40,398 nt of DNA from Roseovarius mucosus DSM 17069 (lineage in GTDB: Bacteria > Pseudomonadota > Alphaproteobacteria > Rhodobacterales > Rhodobacteraceae), in NCBI RefSeq assembly GCF_000768555.3, contig NZ_KN293978.2, positions 368,504 through 408,901 of the forward strand, read 5' to 3'. This document shows positions 8,486 to 16,039 of this stretch, one piece after another. Each line of letters opens with the position of its first letter. Position 1 is the first letter of the stretch. Below the pieces are notes generated by a model, which was not told the DNA's origin, did no database searches, and saw only the letters and a list, made by a program, of their open reading frames with translations. The translations under genes were made by a program, and so were the position numbers.

Positions 8486-9637
8486 ATGCACCAGCCTGAC
8501 GCAGCGCCCCGCATCTGGCGGGTTCTGGGCGACAAGCGCGGCGATAATGCCCAGGTCGAGATCGTGGCCGAGGCCCTGGCGCGCGAACGTGGCTGGGTGT
8601 CGGAACTGCGGCATCTCGAAATGCTGCCGAAATTCGTCGTGGGCAAGCCGCGCGTGGGCCCGACGCTCTATCATATCGACCAGAGCCTGAGTGATCCGAT
8701 CGAGCCGCCATGGCCGGACCTGATCCTGACGCGGGGCCGTCGCCCGGCCAATGTCGCGCTCTGGATCAAGAAGCAATCGGGTGGGCGCACGCGGATCGTC
8801 CTTGTGGGCAAGCCTGCGGGCTGGTTCTCGCATCAGATGGCGCAGTTCGACCTGATCGTGACCAGTACGGAAACCCTGCCCGCGCCCTTTGACAATGTGA
8901 TGCAGATCGACCTGCCCTTGATGAAGATCAGCCCCGAGCGGCTGGAGGCGGGGCGCAAGGCCTGGCAGGCAAGGCTGGATGCCCTGCCCCGTCCCTTGGT
9001 CGTGTTCCTGATCGGTGGGCCAACCAGCCCCTTTGTCTATAACGCCGAGATGGAGGCGCAGGTGCGCGCGCGTATGGCGCAGGTGCTGGCGACGGGCGGC
9101 ACGCCCTATATCGTGGGGTCGCGCCGCACGCCCAAGGGATTTCTCGACCGCGTGACGGCCGGTCTGCCCGAGGGGGTGCAGCGCTTTGACTGGGGTCAGT
9201 CCGACGATGAAAACCCCTATACCGGCCTTCTGGCGCTGGCGGATCGTTTCGTCGTGACAGGCGACAGCATTTCGATGCTGGTCGAGGTGGCGCGCCTGGG
9301 CAAGGCGCTGGAAATCGTGGCCCTGCCCTATGGTCCCTTGGGCAAATTCGACGATGCACGACGGCGGGCGGCCGCGTGGATGTTTCAGAACCGCCGCAAC
9401 GCGGGGCTGGCCGAGCGTCTGCGCCTTGCTCTGGCGCGCGGGCTCTATCACATGCGGATGTTGCAACAGACCCGGCATTTCCCCCGATTTCACCAGATCC
9501 TGATTGATCGCGGTCTGGCCACATGGATGGGCGAAAGCGAGAATGCCAGCAGGGGCGAGCGTCCGGCGCTGTCGGCAACGGATGCCGATGTGGCGCGTAT
9601 CCTTGCGCGGATTGATCCGCTCTTGTCGGGGCGCTGA
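8486..9637 (+). CDS. ELM1-like protein (Mito_fiss_Elm1 family, probable GT-B glycosyltransferase), copy 1
   Basis: 383 residues with the hallmarks of the ELM1 family (Pfam Mito_fiss_Elm1, named for a plant mitochondrial fission factor but common in alphaproteobacteria). These are DKRGDNAQV near the N-terminus (16-24), a glycine-rich loop LIGGPTSPF (175-183), and RFVVTGDSISMLVEVARLGK (254-273), where GT-B glycosyltransferases bind the nucleotide sugar. The family is often mis-annotated as a nucleoside-diphosphate-sugar epimerase. The biochemical activity of bacterial members is not established as far as I know; glycosyl transfer is inferred from the fold-like pattern. It starts directly after the sulfotransferase stop and ends one base before the lipid kinase ATG. 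Two paralogues lie at 12808-13905 and 19987-21114. Confidence 0.8.
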   Translation: MHQPDAAPRIWRVLGDKRGDNAQVEIVAEALARERGWVSELRHLEMLPKFVVGKPRVGPTLYHIDQSLSDPIEPPWPDLILTRGRRPANVALWIKKQSGGRTRIVLVGKPAGWFSHQMAQFDLIVTSTETLPAPFDNVMQIDLPLMKISPERLEAGRKAWQARLDALPRPLVVFLIGGPTSPFVYNAEMEAQVRARMAQVLATGGTPYIVGSRRTPKGFLDRVTAGLPEGVQRFDWGQSDDENPYTGLLALADRFVVTGDSISMLVEVARLGKALEIVALPYGPLGKFDDARRRAAAWMFQNRRNAGLAERLRLALARGLYHMRMLQQTRHFPRFHQILIDRGLATWMGESENASRGERPALSATDADVARILARIDPLLSGR

Positions 9638-9638
9638 C

Positions 9639-10637
9639 ATGGGCAACACCGGCGGCGCGACCCGCATTTGCATGATCAGCAATCCAACCAGCGGCAACAA
9701 CCGCAAATGGCAGGCGCGCATCGAGGCGCGGCTGGCGGCCTATCCGCAGGTCGCGCATCACGTCACCCGCTCGCCGCATGAGGCCGAAGAACTGGTTCCG
9801 CAACTGGCCGCGTCTTGCCCGGATGTGGTGGTGATCAATGGCGGCGATGGCACGATTGCCGCGGCTTTGGGCATGATCCTGCGCCACTGGGCCCAAGACG
9901 AGCTACCGCTCATCGTGCTCTTGCCCGGTGGCACCGCGAATATGACGGCGGGGGATATTGGCGTTGCGTCGTCGCACAAACAGGCGCTCAAGCGCTTTTT
10001 CCGCTGGCTGGATCGCGGCGCGCCGCTGACGGGGGATATTCGCACGCGCCATATCATGCGGGTCACGGGGGCGGCAGATGGCCATGTCCGCCACGGGATG
10101 TTTCTGGGCACGGGTGCCATCATGCAGGCCACCCGCTTTGCCCACAAGAATGTACATTCCCGCGGGCTGGGCGGAGAGCTGAGCCTTGGTATGGTGTTGG
10201 TTCGGTCCGTCTGGGGGTTGATCCGGCAAGACCCGAAGTTTTATCAACCGACCCATGTCGCGATAGCGGTGGAGAATGGATCGGGGGTAGAGGTCACGCG
10301 CGACACCGCCCCGATGCTGATCCTTGTGGCCAGCACGCTGGGGCGGCTGTTTCTGGGCATTCGACCGTTTTGGGCCAAGGACGAGGCCCCCATTGGCCTG
10401 ACAGCAATCCAAGGCGGCGCGCGGCGCTTTGCCCGCGCCTTTCCTTCGGTGCTGCGCGGGCGTCCCAACCGCCATGTCACGGTCGAGAATGGCTATGAGA
10501 GCTTTCGCGGAGCGAGGATCGAACTGCGCTTTGACGGCGAATTGAACCTTGATGGCGAGTTGTTCGCCACCGCCGGGGGCGATGTGCCGCTGGTGATCGA
10601 GGCGGAAGGGCCGATCCGCTTTCTGCGCGCAAAATAG
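9639..10637 (+). CDS. Diacylglycerol/sphingosine kinase-family lipid kinase
   Basis: 332 residues with the DAGK catalytic domain. SNPTSGNN at 14-21 is the N-terminal nucleotide loop, INGGDGT at 66-72 is the invariant kinase signature, and PGGTAN at 96-101 is the second conserved loop. DGELNLDGELF at 299-309 fits the C-terminal acidic motif. Members phosphorylate lipid hydroxyls (diacylglycerol, long-chain bases, ceramide) with ATP at the inner membrane face. In Caulobacter a DAGK-type enzyme, CpgB, is a ceramide kinase, and the ceramide genes nearby make a ceramide-1-phosphate product likely here. Diacylglycerol is the main alternative. The ATG lies one base after the ELM1-like stop; the Tam41-like gene follows after 71 bases. 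Confidence 0.83.
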   Translation: MGNTGGATRICMISNPTSGNNRKWQARIEARLAAYPQVAHHVTRSPHEAEELVPQLAASCPDVVVINGGDGTIAAALGMILRHWAQDELPLIVLLPGGTANMTAGDIGVASSHKQALKRFFRWLDRGAPLTGDIRTRHIMRVTGAADGHVRHGMFLGTGAIMQATRFAHKNVHSRGLGGELSLGMVLVRSVWGLIRQDPKFYQPTHVAIAVENGSGVEVTRDTAPMLILVASTLGRLFLGIRPFWAKDEAPIGLTAIQGGARRFARAFPSVLRGRPNRHVTVENGYESFRGARIELRFDGELNLDGELFATAGGDVPLVIEAEGPIRFLRAK

Positions 10638-10708
10638 CGCGGGCTGTTGGCGCGGGCATCTCGCGCGTATAAAACCACGGCCAAGACCCGACATGAGGCA
10701 ACAACTCC

Positions 10709-11656
10709 ATGACAGCCGCGCAGTATCCGACCCCGGACGGCCCCACGCTGGAAAGCTCTGCGCCGCTCCGGGCGTTGATGGACGCGCTGAGCGCCCGGTT
10801 CGGCGATGGGTTACAGGCGGTGATCCTCTATGGATCGTGCCTGCGGAGCACCGATCTGCTTGACGGGCTGGTCGATTTCTACGTTTTGGTCGAGAGCACG
10901 CCCAAGGCCGAACCGCGGCTGTGGCTGCGACTGGCCGGGCGCATCTTGCCGCCCAATGTCTATTACCTCGAGACCCCGGTGGGCGCGGAAACGGTGCGCT
11001 GCAAATATGCCGTCCTCAGTCTGCGGCAGTTCGAACGCGGGACCGGACCCGGCTGGTTTCAATCCTATCTCTGGGGGCGCTTTGCGCAGCCGGTCAAACC
11101 CGTCTGGTGCCAGTCAACGGACGTGGAGCATCGTTTGCACGCTGCTTTTTTCCGGTCGGGCGAAACGCTCTTGCGCCGCGCCCTGCCCGCCCTGCCGCCT
11201 GAGGGGTCACTTGATGAACTATGGCAGGGGGCGCTGGCGCTGAGCTATGCCACGGAACTGCGCGCCGAAAAGCAAGGCCGCGCGGCGGAACTGGCAGGCC
11301 ATGGGCGCGCATTCTATGCGGCGATGACGCAGGCGCTCTTGCCGCGCATGGGCGATGTTCTGCGCCTTGAAATACACGCCGATGGCAGCCTGACCTATCG
11401 CGGCACGGTTACAGCCCGCGCACGTCGTTTTGCCCCCGCGCTCTGGGCGCTGCGGCGGGTGCAAGGCAAGGCGTTGTCGGTGGCGCGGCTCATCAAGGGG
11501 TTGTTCACCTTCGAGGGCGGATTGGATTATCTTGCGTGGAAGCTCTCGCGCCATTCGGGTCAGGTGGTGGAAATCCCGGACAAGGTGCGCCGCCGCCCGC
11601 TGATCCACATCTGGGGCTTCATGCGTCATCTCTACCGCAGGGGTGTGTTCCGCTAG
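10709..11656 (+). CDS. Tam41/Mmp37-like nucleotidyltransferase, probable lipid cytidylyltransferase
   Basis: 315 residues that I match to the Tam41 (Mmp37) family, the mitochondrial CDP-diacylglycerol synthase. The blocks appear in the family's order: ILYGS (39-43), VDFYVLV (55-61), NVYYLETP (83-90), CKYAVLSL (98-105), LWGRFAQPVKP (121-131) and LSYATELRAEK (178-188). YGS plus the Asp of VDF form the pol-beta-type nucleotidyltransferase centre. The expected reaction is CTP plus a phospholipid monoester giving a CDP-lipid and pyrophosphate. It follows the lipid kinase, so kinase and cytidylyltransferase could act in sequence on the same lipid. GAGG at 10695-10698 supports the ATG. The assignment rests on motif recognition; a general nucleotidyltransferase of another family is the alternative. 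Confidence 0.6.
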   Translation: MTAAQYPTPDGPTLESSAPLRALMDALSARFGDGLQAVILYGSCLRSTDLLDGLVDFYVLVESTPKAEPRLWLRLAGRILPPNVYYLETPVGAETVRCKYAVLSLRQFERGTGPGWFQSYLWGRFAQPVKPVWCQSTDVEHRLHAAFFRSGETLLRRALPALPPEGSLDELWQGALALSYATELRAEKQGRAAELAGHGRAFYAAMTQALLPRMGDVLRLEIHADGSLTYRGTVTARARRFAPALWALRRVQGKALSVARLIKGLFTFEGGLDYLAWKLSRHSGQVVEIPDKVRRRPLIHIWGFMRHLYRRGVFR

Positions 11657-11659
11657 GGG

Positions 11660-11674
11660 CGCCCACCTTGGGCG
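11660..11674 (+). terminator. Possible terminator hairpin after the Tam41-like gene
   Basis: A perfect 6-bp GC-rich stem with a 3-nt loop (CGCCCA-CCT-TGGGCG) starts four bases after the stop codon. No T-run follows, so the call is weak. The rest of the gap to 11844 is AT-richer and probably holds the promoter of the glycosyltransferase gene; TATAGA near 11800 is a possible -10. Confidence 0.3.
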
Positions 11675-11844
11675 AGAACCCGCGTATCGCGATCATCTTG
11701 CGTTACAAACGTGTAAGATTGGGGCTATTCTCTGATCCAGATCAATACACGACAGTTTTTATTGTGTTTCTGGACATGGCGTCTCTGCAAATTCTGCTGT
11801 ATAGAGCCGCTCAGAACAAAAACCGAGGTTGCGGATCACTCATC

Positions 11845-12795
11845 ATGAAACACGCTGTATTCATCCAGACGAACCACAAGCAGATTGTCGGCGCCATCGT
11901 CGCTGAACATGCGCTGCGTCGCTACTCCACCAACAATGACAAGTTCGAGGTGCATATCGTCAACAGCCGCGATTACCCCTTCTTCCTTGCCCGTGAAGGT
12001 CAGGAATACATGCGCGACGGCGTCAAGCGGGTCTGGCTGAACGAGGATTTGCAATCCTTTACCCCCACTCGCTTCATGCCCCCGGAGCTCATGGGCTATG
12101 AGGGCCGCGCTGTGGTCATCGACCCCGATGTGTTTGCCTGCTCTGACATCTGGGAATTGCTGAACCGCGACATGAAGGGCAACGCGATCATGGCGCGCAT
12201 GCGCTCTGGCACCAAGGGTCTGATCGACAAGGCCTATGCCAGCTCGGTGATGCTGCTCGACTGCGCGCAGCTCAAGCATTGGAAGGTCGAAGAGCAGTTC
12301 AACGCGATGTTCGACGGCGACCACGACTATTCCCGCTGGATCGGTCTGCGTAACGAGGACCCGAACACGATCGAATTCATCGAGAACGAGTGGAACGACT
12401 TTGACAAGTTTACCACTGAGACCAAGATGCTGCACACGACCCGCCGCAAGACCCAGCCGTGGAAAACCGGCCTGCCGGTGGATTGGCGCCCCGCAGAGCG
12501 TTTCCGCCTGTTCCCGCCAGCCGCATGGGTGCTGCGTCTGCGCCGCAAGATTTTCGGCGAATACGGCCTCATGGGCAATTACAAGGAGCATCCGGACAAG
12601 AACCAGGAAAACTTCTTCTGGGGTCTGGTCAAGGAATGCGTGGAGCAAGGCAAGCTGACCGAAGAGTTCCTGCGCAAGGAAATGGAAGAGAACCACGTGC
12701 GCCACGATGCGCTCGAGGTGATCGCGCGTGTGCCGAGCCTGCCGCCCGCACCGGCGCATCCGCTGAGCACCGGCAATCTGGCCAAGGCCGCCTAA
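11845..12795 (+). CDS. GT-A-like glycosyltransferase
   Basis: 316 residues. The N-terminus (HAVFIQTNHKQIVGAIVAEH) and IDPDVFA at 92-98 resemble GT8-type and related GT-A enzymes, where a DxD motif (D93-P-D95) holds the metal and nucleotide sugar. The conserved SSVMLLDC block (133-140) follows as in those families. A hydrophobic transmembrane segment is absent, so it is probably a cytoplasmic or peripheral enzyme. The start at ATG 11845 is chosen because everything upstream in frame reads through a probable promoter region and out of the previous gene. It converges on the second ELM1-like gene with only 12 bases between them. Donor and acceptor cannot be told; a lipid head-group sugar is inferred from context. 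Confidence 0.65.
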   Translation: MKHAVFIQTNHKQIVGAIVAEHALRRYSTNNDKFEVHIVNSRDYPFFLAREGQEYMRDGVKRVWLNEDLQSFTPTRFMPPELMGYEGRAVVIDPDVFACSDIWELLNRDMKGNAIMARMRSGTKGLIDKAYASSVMLLDCAQLKHWKVEEQFNAMFDGDHDYSRWIGLRNEDPNTIEFIENEWNDFDKFTTETKMLHTTRRKTQPWKTGLPVDWRPAERFRLFPPAAWVLRLRRKIFGEYGLMGNYKEHPDKNQENFFWGLVKECVEQGKLTEEFLRKEMEENHVRHDALEVIARVPSLPPAPAHPLSTGNLAKAA

Positions 12796-12807
12796 GCGCC
12801 TAGACGT

Positions 12808-13905
12808 TCAAAACAACGCACGGATACGTTCCGCCGCAATCTGCGCTCCGACCGAAGGGTCGGGGCGCATTTTCTTTGCCCAAGTCTCACCTGCGCCGAT
12901 CAAGGCGGGGGCCTCGTCCAGCCAGCGCGCCTGCCCCGCCTGCACCAGCGCCTGCTGGATACGCGATACATCCCGCCGCATCCGCCGCGGCGCAAGGCGC
13001 ATGGCAAGCGCGTGGCTAAGTGGTTTGGGGCGGAAATTATGTGAGTGTGTCCACCAAGACCCCGGTGCGTCGCCCGGATCAAAGACATAGAGCGGCCGCC
13101 CGAGGCTCGCGGCCTCGGCCAGCATCGACATGCTCTCGCCGGTGACGACGAAACGATCTGCAAGGCCCAGATAGGCGGCGTAGGGATTGGGCGCGGCGGG
13201 GTCGCGGTCATGCCACCAATAGCACCGGGCCGGCACATCCAGCGTGGCGCTGACGGCCTCGGCCACGGCACGCGGGGTGCGGGGGCTACCGCTGACAAGC
13301 GCGGTGCCGCCGGTCTGCTGCACGAGGCGGTTGATCCCTTGCGCCAAAAGCCGCCCCTTTTCCGGGGTAAAGACGAAGGGGCCGCTGTCACCGCCAATGA
13401 GCACGCTGGTATAGGGGCGCGGCAGATGGGCCACCGCCGGGGTCGCCTCTTGCGCCGCCTGATCCACACCTGCGCGGGTGAATTGGTGCAAGGGCAGCGG
13501 ATTGATCAGGACATTTGGGCCGGGCGTGAGAAAATACTGCGGCGTGCTGACGATCAGATCGTAGCTGTCCACTGGGGCCCAGGGGCGCCCCAGATGCACC
13601 AGCCTTGTGTGCCCCCCCGACTGCTGCTTGATCCAGCGCGCCACAGGCTCGTTGCGTCGTCCTGCACTGATTACCAGATCAGGCCAAGGCGGGTCGAGCG
13701 GGCTGGATGCCTGCCGGTCGATGCCCAGAAGGGTTATCCGCAAGAGAAGATGCGGCAAGAGTTCCCAGCCGCGTACAAGAATGGTTTTCCGCTCCATCGG
13801 CCAGCCAAGGGCGTCGGCCAAGGCCAACACTTGCGTGTTGTCCCCCGCCTTGCGGCCCAGGAGGCACCAGACCTTTGGTTCTTGCGTTGTGTTGCGACGC
13901 TGCAA
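12808..13905 (-). CDS. ELM1-like protein (probable GT-B glycosyltransferase), copy 2
   Basis: 365 residues from a TTG start at 13905, chosen because GGGGAGAGG precedes it and the N-terminus then lines up with its two paralogues; a second in-frame TTG at 13965 would add 20 residues. Family motifs are WCLLGRKAGDNTQV (13-26), LIGGDSGPF (169-177) and RFVVTGESMSMLAEAASLG (251-269). All three match the ELM1 pattern. It is divergent from the second sulfotransferase, so each sulfotransferase in the window has an ELM1-like neighbour. The different orientation and divergence from copy 1 argue for an old duplication and distinct substrates rather than redundancy. Activity is inferred, not known. Confidence 0.78.
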   Translation of the reverse strand: MQRRNTTQEPKVWCLLGRKAGDNTQVLALADALGWPMERKTILVRGWELLPHLLLRITLLGIDRQASSPLDPPWPDLVISAGRRNEPVARWIKQQSGGHTRLVHLGRPWAPVDSYDLIVSTPQYFLTPGPNVLINPLPLHQFTRAGVDQAAQEATPAVAHLPRPYTSVLIGGDSGPFVFTPEKGRLLAQGINRLVQQTGGTALVSGSPRTPRAVAEAVSATLDVPARCYWWHDRDPAAPNPYAAYLGLADRFVVTGESMSMLAEAASLGRPLYVFDPGDAPGSWWTHSHNFRPKPLSHALAMRLAPRRMRRDVSRIQQALVQAGQARWLDEAPALIGAGETWAKKMRPDPSVGAQIAAERIRALF

Positions 13906-14033
13906 ACGCCTCTCCCCTGCTGCTCTGCCTGGGCGCGGAATCACGCCCGATGCGTTCCGGGACAAAATTACCGATACAAAGACCGAGCGATACCCTCTAT
14001 GAGGACTGCACGAAACCCCGATACCTGACCAGA

Positions 14034-14972
14034 ATGACGCCCATGACCAATTTATCCTACCGCGAGATCCGGGACGTGGCCTCGCGTCACCTCATCCTCT
14101 CTGCCCTGTTCTTTCTACCAAAGGGCAAGAAGATCGCCCTTGAGCGCCGCCTGCGCGGACGTCAGGAGAATGCCAAGCTGCAAGAGGCGGATTGGGCGCT
14201 GGTGTCCTGGGGCAAGAGCGGACGGACGTGGTTTCGGGTAATGCTGTCGCGGTTCTATCAGCTGCATTACGGGCTCGAGACCGACTACATGCTGGAGTTC
14301 GACAACTTTCACGCGCTGAACCCGGCTGCACCCAAGGTGCTTTTCAGCCATAACAACTACATCCGCGACCATTACAACCATGGCGACGATCTGGACCAGT
14401 ATCGCGGCAAGAAACTGGTGCTCTTGGTGCGCGATCCGCGCGATGTGGCGGTGTCGCAATATTTTCAATGGTCCTATCGCATGCGGCCGCGCAAGAAGGC
14501 GCTGAACGCCTATCCCGCCCATGGCAGCGAGGTGGCGATTTACGATTTCGTCCGTAATCCCGACTGCGGCATCCCGCGCATTGTCGCCGCCTTCAACGCT
14601 TGGGCGCGGTCCCTGCCGGAATTGGGCGCGGATGTGCTGGTGGTGCGGTATGAGGATTTGCGCCGGGATCCGGCCGAAGTGTTGCGGCAGGTTGTAAGCT
14701 TTACCGGCGTCGATCCCGACCCTGCGCATATCGAGGCGGCCAAGGACTACGCCGCCTATGAAAACATGAAAAAACGCGAGGCCGCGAATGAGGGCATGCG
14801 CGGCAGTGGCCAGCGTGTGAAGCCGGGGGATGAGAGCAACCCGGATTCCTTCAAGGTGCGGCGCGGCAAGGTGGGCGGCTATCGCGACTATTTCACACCC
14901 GAAGAAGTGGCGGTGGTCGATGGGCTGGTTGAGGGCAAACTTGACCCGGTGTTCGGGTATAACGAGGCGTGA
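14034..14972 (+). CDS. PAPS-dependent sulfotransferase, copy 2
   Basis: 312 residues from ATG 14034 (a second ATG at 14043 is equally possible; the longer frame upstream overlaps the divergent ELM1-like gene and is rejected). The PAPS loop is SWGKSGRTWFRVM (58-70), and the 3'-phosphate motif is VRDPRDVAVSQYFQW (132-146). The C-terminal region ENMKKREA (243-250), PGDESNPDSFKVRRGKVGGY matches copy 1 closely, so the pair are paralogues that have kept all PAPS contacts. Residues 84-110 (DYMLEFDNFHALNPAAPKV...) correspond to the acceptor-side segment in copy 1 and differ moderately. It may sulfate a second position or lipid of the same pathway. Confidence 0.87.
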   Translation: MTPMTNLSYREIRDVASRHLILSALFFLPKGKKIALERRLRGRQENAKLQEADWALVSWGKSGRTWFRVMLSRFYQLHYGLETDYMLEFDNFHALNPAAPKVLFSHNNYIRDHYNHGDDLDQYRGKKLVLLVRDPRDVAVSQYFQWSYRMRPRKKALNAYPAHGSEVAIYDFVRNPDCGIPRIVAAFNAWARSLPELGADVLVVRYEDLRRDPAEVLRQVVSFTGVDPDPAHIEAAKDYAAYENMKKREAANEGMRGSGQRVKPGDESNPDSFKVRRGKVGGYRDYFTPEEVAVVDGLVEGKLDPVFGYNEA

Positions 14973-14997
14973 GGGAGTAGACCCCTCGCGATGAGCT

Positions 14998-15163
14998 GCG
15001 CGGTCGCTGGGCCGGGGACTAGCGAAGCAACAGTCGTGGCTGTCACTTTATGCCAGCCAAGTACGTGTGACCTTTCAGTAAGTTGATCCCTCTCAGAATC
15101 GCTAGGCCGCGGGACGGCCCAGCGATCCGCGCGGCGGCGCTACGCGCCTTGTTCCGCGCGGGA
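14998..15163. repeat. Cluster of inverted repeats between convergent genes
   Basis: Arms 14998-15013 (GCGCGGTCGCTGGGCC) and 15116-15132 are inverted copies that differ by one inserted base. A third copy of the core, TCGCTAGGCC at 15099-15108, forms its own hairpin with 15116-15125 (one mismatch, 7-nt loop). Next to it, GGCGC-TAC-GCGCC at 15136-15148 followed by TTGTT is a terminator-like hairpin on the plus strand, nested between CCGCGCGG at 15127-15134 and 15154-15161. The 228-base gap between the sulfotransferase and the nucleotidyltransferase contains no gene. It may be a bidirectional terminator or a REP/MITE-like mobile palindrome. Confidence 0.55.
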
Positions 15164-15200
15164 CGGTTGGGACTAACATCCTGAACTAGGAAATCCCCCC

Positions 15201-15998
15201 CTACGCCCCGCCGCGCCCCTCAGCGCTATACTGCTGCACCAGAACATAGTCGGACACGGAATCCACATCGACCGAGGCGTGGGCATAGGGCAGGATCACA
15301 ACGCCAATCCGCACGCCCACCCGTCGAGACAGGCGCGCCAGCGCCCGGTCCAGCGTGAGCCAGCCCATGCGATAGCTGAGCAGGGACCACAGCCCCAAGA
15401 GCCGGATCACCACCAGCGGTTTCTTGCGGTCCTTTTCGACCTGCCGCCAGAAGTCCGCCACGCGCCGCCCATCCTCGGTCAGAAAGCCAAAGAGGTTGCA
15501 GCCGCAATAGCCGCCATCGCGAAATCGCAGGACGGTTTTCTTCAATTCAGGATAGGTTGCGCGCACCAGATCATAGGGGGCCAGGCCGATCACCACATCA
15601 CAGCCGCTCTGCGCCGCGCCTTGGCAAAAATGATCGACGATTTCGCCGGTCAAAAGCGGATGGTCTGCAGTGGTGATCAGCACCGGCTGCGTGGCGGGAA
15701 AGCGGCTGAGCATCTGATGGGCGCTGGTGCTGGGGGATGGGCCGGAGGGGGCCCAGGTCACCTCTTGACGGGCGACCATCCCGGCCAGACCGGCATCGCT
15801 TTGCACGCAAGCCTCGGTCGGCCCGCTCAGATTGATTGAACCGATGGTCTTCGCAGACCGCAGCGCGTCGATCACGCGGCGGATCATCGGTGTGCCACCA
15901 ATGTCGAGCAACGCCTTGCAGGCCACACCGGTCTCATCACGCAGGGCGTCACGGCTGTCCCGTTCGCCCGCAAGGATTACGGAAGCAAAGTCTGTCAC
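15201..15998 (-). CDS. GT-A-fold (MobA-like) nucleotidyltransferase
   Basis: 265 residues from a GTG start. The N-terminal SVILAGERDSRDAL (6-19) and KALLDIGGTPMIRRVIDAL (28-46) are the nucleotide-binding loop and following helix of the MobA/IspD-type NTP transferase fold. LITTADHPLL (108-117) provides the conserved metal-binding Asp112. These enzymes join an NTP to a small phosphorylated molecule, producing CDP- or NDP-activated donors. In the Caulobacter ceramide phosphoglycerate pathway a nucleotidyltransferase is thought to activate the head group, so a similar role is attractive. It lies 41 bases downstream of the ceramide synthase-like gene in the same orientation, which fits co-transcription. 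The acceptor cannot be read from the sequence. Confidence 0.68.
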   Translation of the reverse strand: MTDFASVILAGERDSRDALRDETGVACKALLDIGGTPMIRRVIDALRSAKTIGSINLSGPTEACVQSDAGLAGMVARQEVTWAPSGPSPSTSAHQMLSRFPATQPVLITTADHPLLTGEIVDHFCQGAAQSGCDVVIGLAPYDLVRATYPELKKTVLRFRDGGYCGCNLFGFLTEDGRRVADFWRQVEKDRKKPLVVIRLLGLWSLLSYRMGWLTLDRALARLSRRVGVRIGVVILPYAHASVDVDSVSDYVLVQQYSAEGRGGA

Positions 15999-16039
15999 GG
16001 TCTCACTTTCTCAGTGCCTTGGTCCGGTCATCGGTCGCG

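Noticed and set aside
7592..9721. A 709-codon minus-strand open frame, antisense to the sulfotransferase and ELM1-like genes
   Set aside because: It is a high-GC shadow frame; the plus-strand genes have intact catalytic motifs, while this translation has none and is rich in His, Arg and Gln.
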